Source: Stenocarpella maydis
Lineage: Eukaryota > Ascomycota > Sordariomycetes > Diaporthales > Diaporthaceae
DNA length: 64,000 nucleotides
Direction of reading: 5' to 3'
NCBI GenBank assembly: GCA_002270565.1
Contig: NQMI01000022.1
Coordinates: forward strand, 1 to 64,000
Shown: piece after piece, positions 9,201 through 19,349 of the stretch
Layout of the letters: each line of letters opens with the position of its first letter
Numbering within the stretch: the first letter of the stretch is position 1
Notes under the pieces: generated by a model
The model's input: the letters and a program-made list of their open reading frames with translations, nothing else
What the model was told of the DNA's origin: nothing
The model's database searches: none
Translations under genes and position numbers: made by a program

Positions 9201-9227
9201 GTCGCTGTGTTTATCAGACACAGCGAC
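9201..9227. repeat. Hairpin: 10-bp perfect stem, 7-nt loop
   Basis: GTCGCTGTGT and ACACAGCGAC flank TTATCAG, just before the first copy of the duplicated coding-like motif at 9235. The next base pattern is not U-rich, so it is not a simple terminator. Confidence 0.6.
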
Positions 9228-9234
9228 TGCCATC

Positions 9235-9303
9235 CTGGTTACCGACTCAACTACTAATCCAGTAGTCACCAGCTTGTCTATGGGAGAGCAGACAGGATCC
9301 TGA
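9235..9303 (+). pseudogene. Truncated copy of the motif found at 9518
   Basis: Reads LVTDSTTNPVVTSLSMGEQT and stops two codons later at TGA. It aligns codon for codon with 9518-9586 in the ORF at 9452-9691, where the reading is open. Substitutions change codons but keep VTD, TTNP and the M.E.TGS positions, so both descend from coding sequence. Confidence 0.45.
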
Positions 9304-9451
9304 AATTTCTAGCACTTATGGTCTTATGTACATCGACTGCCATGCTTGAGGTGTAGCTGGTTTCGTTCCTAATGAGGCCATGATCTCTCCCCGTGGTTTT
9401 TTTTTCTTTCATTCTTTTCAGTTGTTTCCCGCCTGTTCTTTCTCAATCGCA

Positions 9452-9691
9452 ATGTGGCTGTGCAAAGAGACAAGAACTACCAAAAAAGCAGAAGAAACGT
9501 ACAACACCGGGTATTCGCTGGTCGTCACCGACCCAACTACTAATCCAGCCCTCAGCGGCTTGACTATGGAAGAGCGGACGGGATCCCGTATTTTCCGCTG
9601 GGTATGGTCGTACGTATCAGAGCAGCTAAGCTTGCAGATTATATCTGCAGATAGAGTGAGATGCGGACCACAGCAGGACAAGCAGTGCTAG
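9452..9691 (+). CDS. Hypothetical protein or exon with VTDPTTNP motif (79 aa)
   Basis: From the ATG at 9452 (MWLCKETRTTKK) the frame is open to 9691 and contains SLVVTDPTTNPALSGLTMEE followed by RTGSRIFRWVWSYV. The upstream ATG at 9380 would add a Phe-rich leader, which looks like chance. A diverged partial copy lies at 9235. I do not recognise the family; it may be one exon of a longer gene. No neighbour suggests a role. Confidence 0.3.
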   Translation: MWLCKETRTTKKAEETYNTGYSLVVTDPTTNPALSGLTMEERTGSRIFRWVWSYVSEQLSLQIISADRVRCGPQQDKQC

Positions 9692-10153
9692 GCACGGATT
9701 CTCGAGGGTGATGGTCGACTTGGAAATAACATTCAACACTGCCTTTGTAATATTGTGATGAATATTCAGGCCTTGGTCTTTTCCACAGCCACATCCCACA
9801 AAAACCCTGCCGGTAGTGGGGAAAGTGAGAGTGGCAAATAGTTAAAGTATGTAAGGCTGAGGGCCTTGTTATACCACATGTGCATGTTTATTAGGTGGAA
9901 TCGGCCATCCACGCGCGACAAAAAAGATTTACTAAGGTTCGAATTAACCAAAACCACCCTAGTTGCATATGCGGTGTATGCACGCGTCGCAAAGGGAGAA
10001 TTTGGTCGAGGGGATGGTGGCTAGGCCGGGCTTGCTTGGCCCGTTACAACTTACAACATCCCTCCATTGCCCTTCAGACACACACCCGAGAAACTGTTTT
10101 GAGTGAAAATTCACTTTTATTATAGTCCAATGACAATGCAAATCTACCGCGGA
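9692..10153. other. Intergenic, downstream of CDC123
   Basis: Transition from repeat-rich to gene-rich DNA. It presumably holds the 3' UTR of the minus-strand CDC123 gene. No feature stands out. Confidence 0.5.
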
Positions 10154-11581
10154 CTATCGCCTCCGGTTCAGCATCTCGTTCCACTGCTGCGCGAACTCCC
10201 TCAGCCCTCCGGCGCCAGACGCGCTCGCATCGACGACCTCCTTGGGCAGCTTGTGGGCCGAGTACTGCGGCGAGCTGAAGTTGTAGGCGGCCGGGTCGTC
10301 CTTGTCGACCAGCCGCAGCTCAGGCTCGTAGTCCTCCTCCTCCTCCTCCTCCTCGGTCTCCTCCTCGGTGGTCTCCCCCTCTGCCCCAGCGAAAGGGCGC
10401 GGCCCGTCCCCGATGCGGAGCCGCACCACGCCGTCCTCGACGCCAGTCCCGGCGACGCCGATCATAGGGTTCGGCACGTGCAGCTCCAGGAGCTCTGTCC
10501 ACCCGAAGAGGAGGGTGTCGGTCCTGGGCGCCCAGGGGTTGATGTCAATGAGCCTCGCCTTGCCCAGGTTCCTGCCCGGGTCGTCGTCGTCGCTGCCATC
10601 GTCGTCCAGTCTGTGCACCTCGGGGATGTAGATGTCGAAAACGAAGTTGCCGTCCGGAAAGTTGAAGCGCAGCTTCGAGTCGAAAAGCTCCTTGGCGCGC
10701 GCGGTGATGGCAGGGCGGAGCCGCTGCAGGAAGTTGTAGTGGTTTAGGTCGCGCTGGGCTATGGCCACTAGGCTACGCTGCTTGACGAAGCAACGGAATT
10801 CCAAGGCCTGGTGGGGGGTGAAGAAGGAGCGCAGGACGAGGACCGGCTGGAAGCCCAGTCCCGAGCCCGGGTTGGCCGCGGCGCCGTTGGTAATGGCTGA
10901 GACGGTGGCGGAGTTTGTGGCGACGGTGCCGTCAAAGGCGTGGTCAAGGTCATGGGTGATGAAATTTGAGCTCTTCAGGAGGAGGTAGATGTCGTTTGGC
11001 GACGTGCACTTGACCGTGTTCTGGTGCGCCGAGATCCACACAGCGTCTCTGGGCGAGGACCAATTGAGCTTGGGTGCGACCTCACCACCCAGCTCCTTGA
11101 TGGTGTCCTTGATCTTCTGGTGCAGCTCCGGGAAACGCTGGTTGGGTGGGATCCGTGATGGTGCCGAGCTCTCGTCGTCATCTTCCGAGTCCGAGTCCGA
11201 GTCCTGCTCAGGGCCGTCATGGCGAGGAGGGGCGAATGCACTTGATGTGGGCTCCCAGTCATCGTCGTCGTCATCTGCAGCAGCGGATGGGTCATCGCTC
11301 GACAGTATTATGCCGTCCTCGCGGATGTACTCAATAAACTCGGGAGGCAGCTTGATGATGCGCGAGCGGATGCATGATGTGCGGTATCTGAACATGTGCA
11401 TCAGCCATGATCATGAATGCAGGGGCAGGTGACCACAATGCACTCACTTGGGAAACCAGTAGTCATATGAGCAGTGCAGGATGTGGTCCCTCGTTACCGG
11501 AGGGAAGGCAACGTTTGAGTCTGCAGCCGCGGTGGAGGAATCTTGAGCAGCAGGCTGCTCTGGGCTCTCAAAGGCCGGCAT
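10154..11581 (-). CDS. CDC123: Cdc123, eIF2 assembly factor (455 aa)
   Basis: Exons 11448-11581 and 10154-11387, with a 60-bp GTGAGT...CAG intron; joining them restores the family signature WFPKYR. Cdc123 (D123 family, ATP-grasp fold) promotes assembly of the eIF2 alpha-beta-gamma trimer in the cytoplasm and so acts in translation initiation and the G1/S transition. Visible family blocks are VTRDHILHCSYDYWFPKYR (residues about 28-47), SRIIKLPPEFIEYIREDGI, FPELHQKIKDTIKELGGEV, PKLNWSSPRDAVWI and the C-terminal DINPWAPRTDTLLF. Two acidic stretches (Asp-rich at about 75, Glu-rich at about 385) are longer than in yeast but usual in moulds. The start at 11581 (MPAFESPEQ) fits the family better than the ATG at 11749. 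It is divergent from cwc21. Confidence 0.95.
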
Positions 11582-12159
11582 CTTGCAACTTGACCAGGCC
11601 GGATGGATGTCTTGTTCAGGCTTTGATTCTTTGGTGGGCAGAACGAACTCGTACACGGAGCAGAAACCAGATCTGCTTTTTTTCGTCACAACGCCGGAGA
11701 GAACAGACAGGTGTGGATTTTGTCTATCCAGAATAAAATATCGTATCAATTACTAAGAGCACAAGACCGAGGTTGGTGGAGAAAAGTATGAAATAGGTGG
11801 CGTTGACTCACAGTCGGATTCCTGGTGACTCTTCAAATCATCCTCCATTAATAAAGCCGCCGCCGCCGAAGGGCTTCAGCAACAGCCCCTGCAGGGCAAA
11901 AACGTCAGAGGCAGCCCCCTGGCCATCGGGTGAACCTTCCATACCGCCTTCCTAAAACACTCTATCAGCTCCTCTATCTTTCTGAGCCCTTGAGCGGCAG
12001 CTCCCCCCAAATCCTAAAAGCAAAAGCAGCAGAGCAACTCTAAACCAACAACATCACCACCCAAGCTCCCCCAGCCAAACCACAACCCCCCAACCGTACT
12101 TCCTGCCGGCCCGAAAATCAAAACATCAATCCCATCGGGAAGTCGAACGAACCAACACC

Positions 12160-12204
<45 letters not shown>

Positions 12205-12249
12205 AAAGAAAAAGAAAAAGAAAAGGAAAAAAGCAAACCCTGGCTCAAA
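11582..12249. promoter_or_regulatory. Divergent promoter region, CDC123 / cwc21
   Basis: A 668-bp spacer between two divergently transcribed housekeeping genes. The cwc21 side is a pyrimidine- and CA-rich leader ending in a long (CAA)n tract at 12161-12203 and an A/G-rich stretch directly before the ATG. Confidence 0.5.
12161..12203 (+). repeat. (CAA)n microsatellite in the cwc21 5' leader
   Basis: About 14 trinucleotide units followed by AAAGAAAAAG-type sequence up to the start codon. Unstructured CAA leaders generally favour scanning and can bind RNA-binding proteins; a role here is inference. Confidence 0.9.
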
Positions 12250-12813
12250 ATGTCCGACAACGTAGGCCTCTCCACCCCACGAGGCAGCGGAACATCAGGC
12301 TACGTCCAGCGTAGCCTAGCACACATCCGGCCGCGCGACAGCGGCGCACCCTATCCACCGTCGTCCCGCGACTCGTTCTCGGACATGCCAAAGCACCGCC
12401 AGCGCCAGCCGGACAAGGGCATCCTGGAGCACGACCGCAAGCGCGCGGTGGAGGTCAAGGTGCTCGAGCTGCGGGACGAGCTCGAGGATGAGGGGGAGCT
12501 GGGCGAGGACGAGATCGAGCAGCGGTGCGCCGCACTGCGGGCGAAGCTGCTGGCCGAGGGGGCGGCGCGGGGTGGTGGTGGTCCGGAGAGGAACGGCAGG
12601 AGGGGAGGGGGTGGTAGTGGGCTCAAGATGCACCAGGTTCATGAGATGGCCGACCAGAAGATCCGGGAGGACGAGAGACTGAGGAAGGCGCTCAAGATCG
12701 GGAAGGACTATGAGGAGGGGGCACACTGGAGGAGGCAGGAGGAGAGGGCGGCCAAGGCGGCTGAGAGGGGGGATGGAGATGGCGGGGACAGGCCGAGGGA
12801 CGGGCGGGATTGA
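12250..12813 (+). CDS. cwc21: Cwc21, spliceosome factor (187 aa)
   Basis: A single exon. The N-terminus MSDNVGLSTPRGSGTSGYVQ is the diagnostic start of the Cwc21/SRRM2 family, and residues about 50-100 (DKGILEHDRKRAVEVKVLEL and on) are the cwf21 domain, a helical hairpin that contacts Prp8 and Snu114. The protein sits in the catalytic spliceosome near the 5' splice site and exon-binding loop. Downstream are a Gly-rich linker (about 108-122) and a charged, Arg/Glu-rich helical tail, without the long RS domain of animal SRRM2. The length is normal for moulds. Confidence 0.93.
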   Translation: MSDNVGLSTPRGSGTSGYVQRSLAHIRPRDSGAPYPPSSRDSFSDMPKHRQRQPDKGILEHDRKRAVEVKVLELRDELEDEGELGEDEIEQRCAALRAKLLAEGAARGGGGPERNGRRGGGGSGLKMHQVHEMADQKIREDERLRKALKIGKDYEEGAHWRRQEERAAKAAERGDGDGGDRPRDGRD

Positions 12814-13238
12814 GGAGGAATCTGGAACGGAGGGGTCGGGCGAGCCTGGTGAGCTAGGATATTCAGGGTTTGCTTTGACGGGTTGATTCACGGTTGGGAC
12901 GCATGGCACGGCACCGGTGGAGGCGTTACAGGCGTTTCTTCTTTTCTTTTGAATATCATTTGACGTGCGCTTGGCTTGCCGCCCTCATTGACGCTGGTAT
13001 TCCATAATACATCTGCTTCTCTTCATGTTTCCGGTCGTCCACACTTGTAAATGCTACCGCCCGACCTGTCCGACCAGAACTCAAATTATGATACTCCTTA
13101 CGCCCGCCCCGTCCCCTCGCTTGACCCTGATGGACTTGACTCACTACCACTGTCTGTAAACACATCGTCCTCCTTGGGCTGCCAACATAGGAACCAGCCC
13201 AATCTACCCAAGCCTTGTGTACCATAGCTACCCCGTAC
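12814..13238. terminator. Shared 3' region of convergent genes
   Basis: A 425-bp spacer between the stop codons of cwc21 (+) and the Ybp/glomulin-like gene (-). T-rich TTTCTTCTTTTCTTTTG near 12937 and nearby AAT-rich bases are plausible polyadenylation elements. No gene. Confidence 0.4.
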
Positions 13239-15216
13239 CTAGTGGAGCAGGCTCTTGAGTCTCGTCTGCAGGATATCCAGCTCTAGCAGCAGTGCCTGAC
13301 CGCCCTGGTCATCATTGCCGTCGGCGTCATTCTTCATCCGCTCTTCCAGCCTCCTTGCGGCGGCCAGCAGAGGTTCGACGTACCGCTGCTCGACGGCCGC
13401 GCCCATGGCCCCCGGGACAACCTCCTTGCACACGTCCGACGAGAATAGGAAGTAGGCGAAGTTAGCTGCCTGGATCAGGAACGCTGAGTTCTCGGTCCAG
13501 TACTCGAGCAGCGCCTCCGTGCCAGCCTTTTCGAGCGTCGACACCAGGTTCGGGAAGACGGCGTACTGTAGCTGCTCTATGCACTGCGTCGTCGCGAAGA
13601 CGTTGCCCTGTTGGCTGGCACTGCCGCTGGCTATGCCGCCACGCTCCTTGGCCTTGGCGGAGGCCTTGTGGGCGCTGATGAGCTCCTCGCGCAGCCACGT
13701 AAGCGCGCATGCCTTGAGCGAGGCGAAGGGGGCATTCTCCAGCAGGTCCTCGAGGATCTTGAGCCGGTCCGCGTCGTCTGGGTCGTCATGCAGGATCAGG
13801 CCTGCCAGCGTGACGGCGGCGTTACGCACGTGTATTGACGGGTGGAAGACGGCACAGAGTGTCAGGGAGTGGTGGTAGGACATGAAGTTGGGCTCCACCT
13901 TGGTCCCGTCCGCTGAGATGAGCTTGTTCTCCTCGAGCCAAAGGCCGACAACCAGTATGGCCTCGATGGTGGCTGGGTGCTCCAGGATCTGCGACTGAGG
14001 TGACTCGCCCAGGAAGTTCTCGAGGAGAGTCAGGTGGTCCGGAAACAGGCGCATCTCGGGCGTGGGCGCGTCGGCATCGAAGACTGTTGATGAAAATACC
14101 CAGTAGGCCATCAGACATATCATGCCGCCAGTTGAGAGGTCAATATCCGTCGCATTGGACGCCTCCTCTATATTTGTCAGGGGTGTTCTGTTGACTGGCT
14201 CATTGCAGATGTCATGGATGATGGATTTGGGACACGTGGACAGGCCGAGATCCCGTGTAAGTGCCTATTACAGAGTGTGAGAAAGACGCTCCGGGAATCG
14301 GACAGCAACGGAAATCAGTCGGCCAGTCACTCACCACCAGCTTCCCAACCATGGCGTCCCTGTTGGCAAGCTCCTGGTCCTCCCTAAAGGCCTGCGTTGC
14401 CGTTCTCCTACCGGGGACTATCTTGTCTGGGTTATAGAACTCCAGTAGCCTCGTCGACCACGACATGTCGTTGGCTCCAACATACGACTCGAGCACGCAG
14501 CTCGTGAAGGACAGCAGCAGCCTCCTCTGGATCTCATCCTCATCGGACGAGTCCCCCTCGTGGTCAGCCTCGGGGTCCGGGGCATTCTTGGAGGCGTCAC
14601 CGTCATGGTCCGGGTTGGCAACGTTGATGCTGGATTTCCTCTGGGGAAGGGGCGGGCGGGCCCTGTGGCCAGAGAGCGAGTGGACGAGGTTGAGGACTGA
14701 GGCGGTCTGCTCCTGGTTTGGCTGGTATGTCTTGTAGATTGTGAGGAGGCTGGAGGCGAGGAAGCGCGAGGGGTACTTGGTCTTGATGCGCTTGTGGAGG
14801 ATGGCGAGCATGCCCAACAGGGTGATGAAGCGGCGGCTTGCCTCTTGCACGGAGATGGGCTGCTGCTTGCCCTTGGCCTCGTCTCCATCGTCCAGGGTCA
14901 GGTCCTCGGGGTTGCTCTTCTCGGCGGGGACCTGCAGGGCGTCGAGGACCTCGAGAACCTTGATGATGCATTCACGGGGGTTGCCGAGGCGGGCAACAGT
15001 CTCAAGGACCTGCTCGGACCCTTGCAGGGGGACCAGCTTGTCGACCAGGTCCCAGCCGACCTCCGAGGTGAGGGCTGCATCTTGGAGGATCTCGTTGAGG
15101 GTGGGCAGGATCTCTGGTGAGAGGAACTGCTCGATCAGAGTGAGGTAGGTGAAGTTGTCCGTTGCTGGAGGCTGCGACTCCTTGAGCGCCTGGATGGCCT
15201 TTGCCGTGTCTCCCAT
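13239..15216 (-). CDS. Ybp1/glomulin-like (DUF1760) protein (635 aa)
   Basis: Exons 14335-15216 and 13239-14264, with a 70-bp GTGAGT...TAG intron in phase 0. The all-helical product resembles the fungal DUF1760 family, which includes yeast Ybp1/Ybp2 (Yap1-binding proteins acting in peroxide sensing and at kinetochores) and is related to glomulin/ALF4. Visible blocks are PPATDNFTYLTLIEQFLS near residue 20, GNPRECIIKVLEVLDAL near 80, and an acidic, probably disordered loop (DHDGDASKNAPDPEADHEGD and on, about 205-225) before the second helical half. The start at 15216 (MGDTAKAIQ) is preferred to 15261, which adds 15 residues lacking helical character. It is convergent with cwc21. The exact role cannot be read from sequence; the family assignment is moderate. 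Confidence 0.8.
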
Positions 15217-15924
15217 GGCGAGCAGCGGGCGGATACGCGACGCAGTCACGGAGGTCAACAAGCAGACAGAGGAGGATCAGGTGAGACGGAGGCGGGTGGG
15301 AGAGAGCGTTACAGCGAATGCGAGGAGGCTGAGAGCCGGATGAGACAACGAGATGAGATGATGAAGATTGCCTGCTACTGCTGCTACTGCTGCTACTGCT
15401 GCTACTGTAAATGCTGCTGCTTGCTGCGCTGGAGCTGAGAGAGGGTGCCGCACAAATCGGTGCTTGGCTTGGCTGGCCTGGGCTGCCTGGGCTGGTCTGG
15501 TCCATGCAAGATGGGGCAGACAAAACCCCGCAGGAGTTCTCCTGGTGGGGCAGGCAGCTCAAGCGCTCTCTCACCAAGTAGTGTGGTGTACCTAGTGCAG
15601 TGCAGCTTTGCGTACATACCTAGGTAGCAGTAAGTTGGGTACTATGTAAGTACACCAGTGGAGCATGGATTGGGGGCACCCCGGCCGCTCCATGACGCCA
15701 TCTCCAGCACAGGAAAAGGCCCTCACCTTTCCCGCCCGGCTGGACCGTTTCGACTTGAAACAACCGAGCTGACACGGCAACTCACCAAGAGGAAGCGCCA
15801 TCCGTGCTGGGTCTTCAATCGCTATCTATCATTCGCCAGCCAACCGTTGCTCATAACGCCGAAAATTGTACACAAGAACAAACAAGAGAGTGCTATCAGA
15901 CCGACTCTCACGCCTGGGTAGACA
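15217..15924. other. Upstream region of the Ybp-like gene, 3' region of the SET gene
   Basis: A 708-bp spacer between two minus-strand genes. It contains a CTGCTACTG repeat at 15371-15417, probably in the 5' leader of the Ybp-like gene. The small ORFs here are chance. Confidence 0.5.
15371..15417. repeat. Short CTGCTA-type tandem repeat
   Basis: About five imperfect 9-bp units (CTGCTACTG), upstream of the DUF1760-type start codon. Confidence 0.8.
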
Positions 15925-17462
15925 CTACGCGTCGTCGTCGTCGTCGTCGTCCTCATCGCCAGCCCCAGAACCACTGATGCCGCCTTCGACCGGCCTCATC
16001 GCCCCCCAGCTCATCCGTTTCGATGTCCTCAGCATCCAGCTCCAGTGCGCCCACGGGTTCTCGGCCAGCCGCGTCATCTCCCTGACGTCCCTGTCCTTGG
16101 GCCCCGCGCTGGCGAGGCCCGTCTCGATGGCCAGCCTTGCGTACCGCACCGCCTGCCACGGCTCGCCCGCCCCGTTCCACTCGATGGCTGCGAACGTGTA
16201 CGCCTCGTAGATGCTTCCGCTGAGCCGCTCCTGCTCGTACAGGCTCACCATCAGGTCCGCCATCTGCGGCGTCGCCGACGACCCCGCCTCGTAGTTCTCC
16301 AGCTCCCGCCGGATCCGCTTGATCTGCCGGATCCGCTCGTCCGACGCCGCCGCCATGTCCGCCCGCTGCCGGCACAGCGAGCACCCGCACTGGAACCCCC
16401 ACACCCTCGACAGCTTCTTTTGCCGCTTGGCCCGCGTGTTGATCGGGCTGTTGACGCCAAGGTCTCCTTGTTAGCCATGGCCGTGACCAGAGGCGTGTCT
16501 GATATGTGTTGGCCCAGGGGTTGGCTGGCATGTGCTTACTCCATATATGTGAGACTGATCTCCTCCCCGATCTGGATGGGCCGCGTGGCGTGTATGTGCT
16601 GCGCAAGCGTGTCCGGGTCGAAGTAATAATCTGCATTCGGCCGGCAGTCATGGTTGAACCGCGAGACTGTATCCACCTGTCAGCCACGGCTTTGGGAAAC
16701 GGGACAGCGCTGCGATGAGGCCATAAACAGACCTTCAGGGAACACCACATAGAGCCCATTGTCGTTCTCATCCTCCAAATCCACGTCAAAAGCATTCGTC
16801 CGCAGGATCTTCTCCACCCTCTCCACGTGCCTGTTCGCGCCGTCGTGCGTCGACAGGTTCAGGAACCGCCCGCGCAGCTCCGACGGCAGGTAGTCGATTG
16901 CCTCGGCCTGCAGGCGGTGCGTATCGGCCACGGGCAAGGCGTCAAACATGCCATAATCGATGACGATGGCCGGCGTGAAGGTCATGATGTGGTCGCCGCG
17001 CTGGAACGGCTGCGTCGCCACGACGCCCATGTCCTTGCCCGGCACGTGTACCATCTTGAACCTGGACAGCTCCGGGTCCTCCTCGTCCCGGTTCTCGTGC
17101 GCCAGCAGCTCTGGGTTGGTGAACCCGGGGAGGCTCGCGAAGTAGTCGGCCCGCTCCGGGCTCGTGAGCACTGCTATCCCCCGCCCGTTGGCGAACGTCG
17201 AGCTCACGAATATGCAGTACTCTGACGTGCCGTTGGCTGTGCATGATGACGCCCTCGTCCATGCCCTGTTGCTCGGGCTGTGGCTGTCCCCAGAGAGGTA
17301 CTTGGTGATGAGCGTGTCGTTGGAGCATACTGGCGTGGACAGCAGGGGGAAGGAGCGTGCCGATGGGGAGTGGCAGATGCCTGCTTTGTGTAGAGGAGAA
17401 AAGATCTCGTGCGCGAGCACCACCGGCGCTACACACAGCGCAAAACCCCCGAGGAGCTTCAT
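15925..17462 (-). CDS. SET-domain protein with N-terminal signal peptide (459 aa)
   Basis: Exons 16733-17462, 16540-16666 and 15925-16447; introns of 66 and 92 bp. Splicing restores FPEVSRFNHDCRPNA and then LTYMDPINTRAKRQ, the core SET motifs (NHDC at about residues 248-251 and the Tyr-containing strand), followed by a post-SET-like GFQCGCSLC. A TPR-like helical region and an Asp-rich C-terminal tail follow. These features match the SET5/SMYD-like lysine methyltransferases of moulds. Unusually, the protein starts MKLLGGFALCVAPVVLAHE, a convincing secretory signal peptide, with several Cys and NGT/NLS glycosylation sequons before the SET domain, which suggests entry into the secretory pathway. 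The substrate is unknown. The first intron has a weak GTCTGT donor. Confidence 0.85.
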
Positions 17463-18975
17463 GATGACGCGAGGTTGGGAGGCTCACGACGTGGAGGTAG
17501 TACGTACAAGAAACGAAAGGCGGTTGAAGTAATTCATCACCCGGGGGTTCATGAGGTTAAATTCCAACTCCCTTCACCTTACCGGACAGCAGGGACCATG
17601 AACCTTGGCCACTGATGAGACGAAACGGCCAAAGGCCAAGGCGCCAAAGTAAGCAGAAACCATTTCATCTTCTTCCGGGATTAGCTACCCTACCTTATTG
17701 TGACCACCGTGCCGGATGATATGACGCTCCTCGGATGTTTCATCAACGGTGCGGAGGAGCGACAAGCCGCTTGAAACAGCCGGATTAAGGTATGTATGTT
17801 GCGGTCTCAAACGCACATAAGCAGCCGCCCCCCTGCCCCCAAGGGACGCGAAAATACGGATGGGCCCCGGGTAATAGACTATAACTACCTACTAATAAAG
17901 ACTGTGGGCCCGCCCCCCCGGGGTGCCACTGGCCCTAAGTGGCGCTAGTATGAAGCACGTTACAGAACAAGACACACTTGCTGTCGAGCACCATCCTGGT
18001 CGTGACAGGTCTTGGTGTTGGAGAATATTGTACATAACTGTGGAAAGGCGCGGTGGCTGTCAGTATTGGAGGGGCGAGCAGAATCCATATGGCACAGGAT
18101 AATCCAAGGAGGGTATTATCTGTCAAGCGGCGCCGTGGTTGTCGTGCGGGCCTGGTACCTACGGAGCTAGCACCATACTTAGTACTTAGTGCACAGGGCA
18201 CACCTACAGTTTCCCCCAATATTTAACCATCAAAGCAATCCAACAAGGATAACATCAATTCTATCAATGAGAAATACACAGGGCACTCTTCTCATTAGGA
18301 AACTCAATCAGAATTGGTAGAATAGTGATGATATTTTCCTATCGATAATCTCTGCTTAACCACGAATCGTTCCCTCGCCTTCGCTCAACTCGAGTCAACT
18401 AGCGGCTTACACAGACCCACATTATGACCAGTTGTGCCTCCTCTCAAACAACCTCCACACGACTTCTTCTCCTCAAACCTCCACTCTACGTTCTTGCGGG
18501 TGATGGCGTCCAGGATCTTTGTGTTCAACTTGTTCTTGTTGTGCACCTATGAAGGCGCACATGACAGATGCAATGCCTGCTTGCAAGCAAGGCACCTGCA
18601 CAAACCACAAGAAGTCCGTGAAGTCCGAGCAGGACGAGCAGGACGAGCAGGACGAGCAGAATGACGAGTACTGAGGGTGAGACGTGGAAAGAGCTGCCAT
18701 TAAGCAGCAGTTGCCGAAAGCCAAGACTTCCGCTACTTCCGACGGCAAGAAGCCTCAGAAGTCCCTCCTCGTCTTCAAGAAAGTCGTTCGCAATGCAGCT
18801 GAGGCCGATCCTGCGCAGGCCAATCGCGACGACAATGACGCAGACATGGATAACACAGATAAGGCCAGCGTCTGTTCAACTGTCCTGGACGCTATTTAAT
18901 GTACGTTGTTAAAGAGCGTGAGAGCTCCTCCGGGTCCAAGCAGCGTGAGGGCGTCTGGCTTATGATCCAGTCCCG
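17463..18975. other. Intergenic, promoter of the SET gene and degraded flank of the SNF2 relic
   Basis: About 1.5 kb. The left half is the upstream region of the SET gene. At 18430-18900 there is coding-like, GC-richer DNA with an Arg/Gly/Ala microrepeat (GGACGAGCA units at about 18629-18660) and frames such as plus 18684-18899 (basic, then Asp-rich). These may be remains of the N-terminal part of the SNF2-like gene, but I see no motif to prove it. Confidence 0.35.
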
Positions 18976-19045
18976 TGCTTTCGATACGATGGGCGTGCTA
19001 ACCAGGAAAAACGGGCCAAGACCCTCGACAAATACCGTTGTGTAT

Positions 19046-19140
19046 TGAAACGAAACTTGTCCCCCCCACCCCCGTCAGTTTTGTGAGTTAGTTAATCACG
19101 TTCACTTAAAAACGCGTTTTTACAAGTACGCCCGCGCAGC
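19046..19140 (+). repeat. Left inverted repeat of the outer transposon
   Basis: Matches the reverse complement of about 22672-22760 with transitions and a small gap. Confidence 0.75.
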
Positions 19141-19341
19141 ATTAACTTCTGTCACACGAAAAAGACCACTGTACTATTAGGACAAAAGTGTGCTGCACAC
19201 CCTGCATAGTACCCCTAGCCTTATATCGTGACAACTTCCATTTTATATACTCAAATCTATACACTTAAATTCGCCCTTAAAAATCCCTCAAAATGGCAAG
19301 CCCTCTAGCTAAGCGTGCCCGTGTAGCATTTTCGCGCCCTC

Positions 19342-19349
19342 TTTATATA
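19342..19349 (+). repeat. Target-site duplication, left copy
   Basis: TTTATATA, identical to 22269-22276. Confidence 0.8.

Noticed and set aside
9935..9960. tRNA-like GGTTCGAAT sequence
   Set aside because: No acceptor stem, D arm or anticodon stem can be folded around it.
10103..10747. Plus-strand ORF of 214 aa
   Set aside because: Antisense to the Cdc123 coding exon; GC-rich fungal exons are often open on the other strand.
12316..12909. Minus-strand ORF of 197 aa, Pro/Leu-rich
   Set aside because: Antisense to cwc21.
15002..15577. Minus-strand 191-aa ORF with a Ser run
   Set aside because: Overlaps the DUF1760-type gene in another frame; the Ser run comes from the CTGCTA repeat in its leader.
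16045..16626. Plus-strand ORF of 193 aa
   Set aside because: Antisense to the SET-domain gene.
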